A DNA stretch of 8,053 nt, taken from JAJTFW01 sp964534995 (lineage in GTDB: Bacteria; Bacteroidota; Bacteroidia; AKYH767-A; OLB10). Below the pieces are notes generated by a model. The model worked only from the letters and a program-made list of their open reading frames with translations, was not told the origin of the DNA and did not search any database. Position 1 is the first letter of the stretch. Every line of letters starts with the position of its first letter. Where the stretch lies: positions 1 to 8,053 of the forward strand of contig CAZHSC010000117.1 of assembly GCA_964534995.1 (NCBI GenBank). Reading direction: 5' to 3'. Of the stretch, positions 7,901 to 8,053 are shown one piece after another. A program made the position numbers and the translations under genes.

Positions 7901-8053
7901 GCGATGATAGCAGCGGCATTGGTCCCTGCACAAAAGCTAAGTCCGCCGTTGCCTGTGCTGTTGATGAAAATGGTATCGTTAAAATAGCTGGTGTCGCCAT
8001 AGGCCATTTGAATGGCATAAGCGCCGCTACTGTATAAATACAGCATTCCGTTA
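1771..8053 (-). CDS. Giant multidomain T9SS-secreted surface protein with embedded GH-A-like hydrolase (5' end outside window)
   Basis: This is the C-terminal part of a very large secreted protein. Residues are counted from the Met at 8046, but the frame stays open through the two codons before it (Asn, Gly) to the window edge. No signal peptide follows that Met, so it is internal and the gene is partial. Modules: beta-strand repeats 1-272; FPVGD module 273-418; clan GH-A-like barrel plus beta-sandwich 419-935; Ig/PKD-like domains 942-1208; right-handed parallel beta-helix about 1250-1800; helical segment 1836-2015; T9SS sorting domain 2017-2091 with WPNPTKD. It ends in TAG, 17 bases before the next gene, which suggests one transcript. 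The expected route is Sec, then T9SS, to the surface or medium. Polysaccharide cleavage is inferred from the barrel; the substrate is unknown. G+C falls sharply near 6800, between modules. The reading frame and sorting domain are certain; the exact function is not. Confidence 0.9.
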   Translation of the reverse strand, partial: NGMLYLYSSGAYAIQMAYGDTSYFNDTIFINSTGNGGLSFCAGTNAAAIIAPGKTLSAGSSGLTTGVITLKNIVQSDTSTQSIITTGTSTLSIQGCSFTGSITVSTPSLLVKTSTFYSTATFTKTGNAANHWEGGNVFYGSTTINNNTTGSGILRMALQVGDVYAGDVTFNTNTGYIQVAFADTSTFGGDVTTNNSKVGFSSGSGLLQFNGEEDQALTTAAIISAQKFILTKPGGLLTTNRQITIDSVLTLTGGILSTDSLITLKAPAIVNGGSNVSHIDAPVKKIGNTAFVFPVGDYGHYYPLTITAPSNSNDAFSCRYIYGYHNESDSTDTTLAYISKCAYWELDRVTGSSNVKVTLSWDSLGCSIFDTAGVTIANWDGTRWRNLGNAGIDGDPSIGSMTSVLDVISYRKLGWALPPSALIIPTLDLGSQRNMPEDFFGYNGNNTIASDNTGEPLQSWFQLADDNRLTTNSITMMRLPSGTLSNYSDWRTGYPIIERDLPYEWFYTNNAFRLPMKRTENEYADVRTNLEMMAARPIIAWNMMTSGFEYELASIYRLQELNLPIQYIELGNEFYLNDEHYLEKFPSVNDYVQMAKQWASEFRNLGLPQIGNAKVAIIGAKSNENSSGRRRLWLDQVLNGLGNNDHIEAITVHDYIFEGSVQGQCTGSIANNQLQKFLSLAFSNGDLLMSEEFLKIQNFNVDNPGEELEIWLTEYNLDDDNDNRTGTWAHGLLNAAMTLKYLETPEVTKAITHTMISDAKFGNIFESTDAFEDVICHGLPDDDIPGVVIATGEGEFSAIGTSLNIVAQAMRHSVAATPIIFPNTGTLHTTNYPDIYGWLFEDIDGNEKVIVLNLSSHPKELDFFTTASPSIFNLANPQTSFSARVIDAVNLEYAIVGNPTSVLLSTFIDRLYENNSPWKTTTSIEMPPYSMLLLERNDTNNPYYNVRLTDNEICTGTTTTLVIESNDLSNISPACSSCTGAVTFSAPITTGNRVVYTVTGNIGSSTPYTIQLCPTCSASTVLLTVHENLSDLTISTSSPHSISNDEINYCFSDDDIVLTATFTAGATGSISPNSFLWAPAIDSGLVSSACSGNTPMCSTITVEPLRSTLYTVYVNNGHCWQSKSVTVNIPVKSFELGDDITVCVGTNVEISSNYINNEPGSNPTYLWSNSETSSTIELSGLTTGIHTITLSVTDGGCTVDDEIEINVLACCSSSVSPSNYLGLYYSHGEDLRNAFTAICTTSGCSVLTTPAPGNNNLATLHLICDQANRPTLMIDGEFRITSDVRDPLNNNNLVVDGFDLIIEDCNIQLGENAWINVMHNRILTLENCSITTCGLNMWKGIILDKKGNRNPPEIILRNCYIENAQAALYLTREAIYTFENCTFHNNYIDAKFENYLRGISNGMQSDGQYSISGCTFNFDGNNLMAPYANEKKLAAFDLKNVERVRIGVPGAAPNIIENSTFGIRMENSGAEVWNNEFEDIDKNSNSTFWADGSAILLMNDNNLLDRSLQVGLEGVSPSNTFTKAEFGILGFGECNYKIYNNRFGHASNGPSDAIENFCIGLINTRVNSIDIDDHNLFYDYNQGIEIFDMNNHASVSITNNDFFNARLSTGANFEGTAILVNSQIPIPRINHGLIQANQIGTETGTSQPRIGIHLGNVGGFKVQNNDIYFHEDATPSYNFRGIRMENAPECEISGNYISNDSYTTGAGNTLLGIRVDASNMPVIKCNGIQNMGQAMQFVNNNDYVSLIENGMSEYDLGIQLGDGTFPTFIGDFQGAPGIGLDNVWNHDASNRVEGDLNLLLPMPWYHHENELFTNEFAPVRPDNSFSTEVIPEGNQTGYLDQACYFIGQGTLRCIGFGAIAADTARYEGDFANEYLYLRKEASYKFMTADTGRIIMGREDDEEFEELYEALSSSNISKLDSVIKYCSKQLWLDANDLLEAIEDTNNHQTHLKQVLSIIINAALEERVFDSGDTNALLEIANLHSLAGGLAVKMARAALHLEIEDVGGVSRLYNTNRKEITNNLKLWPNPTKDVLQINREEPVHFQVYDSGMRMVLSGTSRGGTIDTEKLLAGFYFLFVMENDAVFKPLTFYIVK
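2002..2541 (-). other. Helical segment between beta-helix and sorting domain
   Basis: Residues about 1836-2015 are predicted helical by eye: long runs of Leu, Ala, Glu and Lys with few glycines, including an acidic patch EDDEEFEELYEAL (1896-1908). The end reads LLEIANLHSLAGGLAVKMARAAL (1973-1995). A similar pattern, IA..CP..GG.AV..AR, appears just before the sorting domain in other large Bacteroidota beta-helix proteins as I remember them; here the usual Cys-Pro is His-Ser. The function is unknown. It may cap the helix or act during export. Confidence 0.5.
2647..4299 (-). repeat. Right-handed parallel beta-helix region
   Basis: Residues about 1250-1800 repeat the short strand-turn pattern of parallel beta-helix proteins. 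Asn-rich turns recur: CTFHNNYI (1379-1386), VWNNEF (1470-1475), KIYNNRF (1535-1541), SITNNDFF (1594-1601), KVQNNDIYF (1659-1667) and EISGNYIS (1689-1696). So do Gly-Ile strands: MWKGIILD (1335-1342), GIRMEN (1460-1465 and again 1679-1684), GIHLGN (1649-1654) and GIRVDA (1710-1715). Such helices occur in polysaccharide lyases and in non-catalytic adhesins. I see no clear lyase catalytic set, so carbohydrate binding or a rigid scaffold is as likely as catalysis. Cysteines in several rungs (ENC, RNC, SGC) may stack inside the helix. Confidence 0.75.
4423..5223 (-). other. Three Ig/PKD-like domains
   Basis: Residues about 942-1208. Domain 1 (942-1027) begins at NEICTGTTTTLVI and carries two CxxC motifs, CSSC (973-976) and CPTC (1011-1014). 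Domain 2 (1028-1127) has SFLWAPAIDSGL and STLYTVYVNNGHCW. Domain 3 (1128-1208) has the pattern common in Bacteroidota Ig/PKD-like repeats: LGDDITVCVGTNVEI, TYLWSNSETSS, GIHTITLSVTDGGC. These are probably beta-sandwich spacers between the hydrolase and the beta-helix, perhaps braced by disulphides once exported. No ligand can be inferred. Confidence 0.65.
5242..6792 (-). other. Clan GH-A-like glycoside hydrolase domain inside the giant protein
   Basis: Residues about 419-935. The strand order of a (beta/alpha)8 barrel can be followed: FFGYNGNN (437-444), ITMMRLPSGTLSNYSDW (472-488), RPIIAWNMM (534-542), IQYIELGNEFY (563-573), KVAIIGAKS (612-620), HIEAITVHDYIF (644-655), LEIWLTEYNL (706-715) and KAITHTMISDA (747-757). 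In clan GH-A the general acid/base is the Glu of an Asn-Glu pair after strand 4 and the nucleophile is a Glu after strand 7. E571 (GNE, 6334-6336) and E712 (LTEYN, 5911-5913) fit those places, and VHDY fits the usual strand-6 histidine/tyrosine region. A beta-sandwich follows, ending in MPPYSMLLLE, as in arabinofuranosidase-like enzymes. The family (GH39, GH51, GH79 or a relative) and the substrate cannot be decided from this. Retaining hydrolysis of a polysaccharide is inferred from the dyad. Confidence 0.7.
6793..7230 (-). other. FPVGD module after the beta-strand repeats
   Basis: Residues about 273-418 include VKKIGNTAFVFPVGD (281-295), YYPLTITAPSNSNDAF (299-314), SKCAYWELDR (337-346) and GSSNVKVTLSW (349-359). 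I recognise this as a module that commonly follows repeat arrays or LamG-like regions in Bacteroidota T9SS proteins, where it is usually close to the C-terminal sorting domain. Here it leads straight into a hydrolase domain. It is probably a beta-sandwich of unknown function. The recognition rests on remembered motifs, not a search. Confidence 0.55.
7231..8053 (-). repeat. Beta-strand repeat region of the giant protein
   Basis: Residues 1-272 are Gly/Thr/Ser/Asn-rich short strands that recur with a motif like D/N-x-F-x-G-x-x-T. Examples are GDTSYFNDTIFINSTG (17-32), GNVFYGSTTINNNTTG (133-148), GDVYAGDVTFNTNTG (159-173) and ADTSTFGGDVTTNNS (180-194), spaced about 21-26 residues apart in the last three. 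The stretch SGLTTGVITLKN...FTKTGN (59-125) resembles the longer spacer found between such motifs in giant Bacteroidota surface proteins, from memory of that family. The repeat runs off the right edge, so more copies are expected upstream. The likely role is an extended stalk or filament; no enzymatic residues are apparent. Sampled lines are 48-58% G+C, clearly higher than most of the gene. Confidence 0.7.

Overview
The window looks like Bacteroidota DNA (Flavobacteriia, Chitinophagia or Saprospiria type; genus not recognised). Both genes end in a type IX secretion (T9SS) C-terminal sorting domain, the one visible signal peptide has the SAQ cleavage site common in this phylum, neither start has a Shine-Dalgarno sequence, and the DNA is A+T rich over much of its length. 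No RNA gene, CRISPR array, transposase or complete mobile element was seen.

Layout, all coding on the minus strand and read from right to left. From the right edge to 1771 lies the 3' part (at least 2093 codons) of a giant secreted protein. Its modules in order are: surface beta-strand repeats (7231-8053), a Bacteroidota module with an FPVGD motif (6793-7230), a clan GH-A-like TIM-barrel glycoside hydrolase with both candidate catalytic glutamates (5242-6792), three Ig/PKD-like domains (4423-5223), a long right-handed parallel beta-helix (2647-4299), a helical segment (2002-2541) and a T9SS sorting domain (1771-1998). The true start lies beyond the window. Seventeen bases downstream comes a complete 507-codon gene (230-1753) for a second secreted protein: signal peptide, beta-propeller-like body, a GLPN...GSPCDTL motif and a divergent sorting domain. 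The two genes are probably cotranscribed.

Positions 1-229 have no supported gene. They hold a CGCAGAG-type repeat, a compositionally biased AGC/CAGC stretch, and two imperfect copies of a sequence that overlaps the stop codon of the 507-codon gene. A further 22-base match to the coding DNA of that gene's sorting domain sits at the extreme left edge.

Together the genes describe two proteins exported through the Sec pathway and then T9SS to the cell surface or outside. The giant one has a plausible polysaccharide-cleaving centre displayed between repeat modules. Its substrate cannot be read from sequence. The points most worth a second look are the embedded hydrolase, the sharp composition step at its N-terminal border, and the duplicated gene-end sequences at the left edge.
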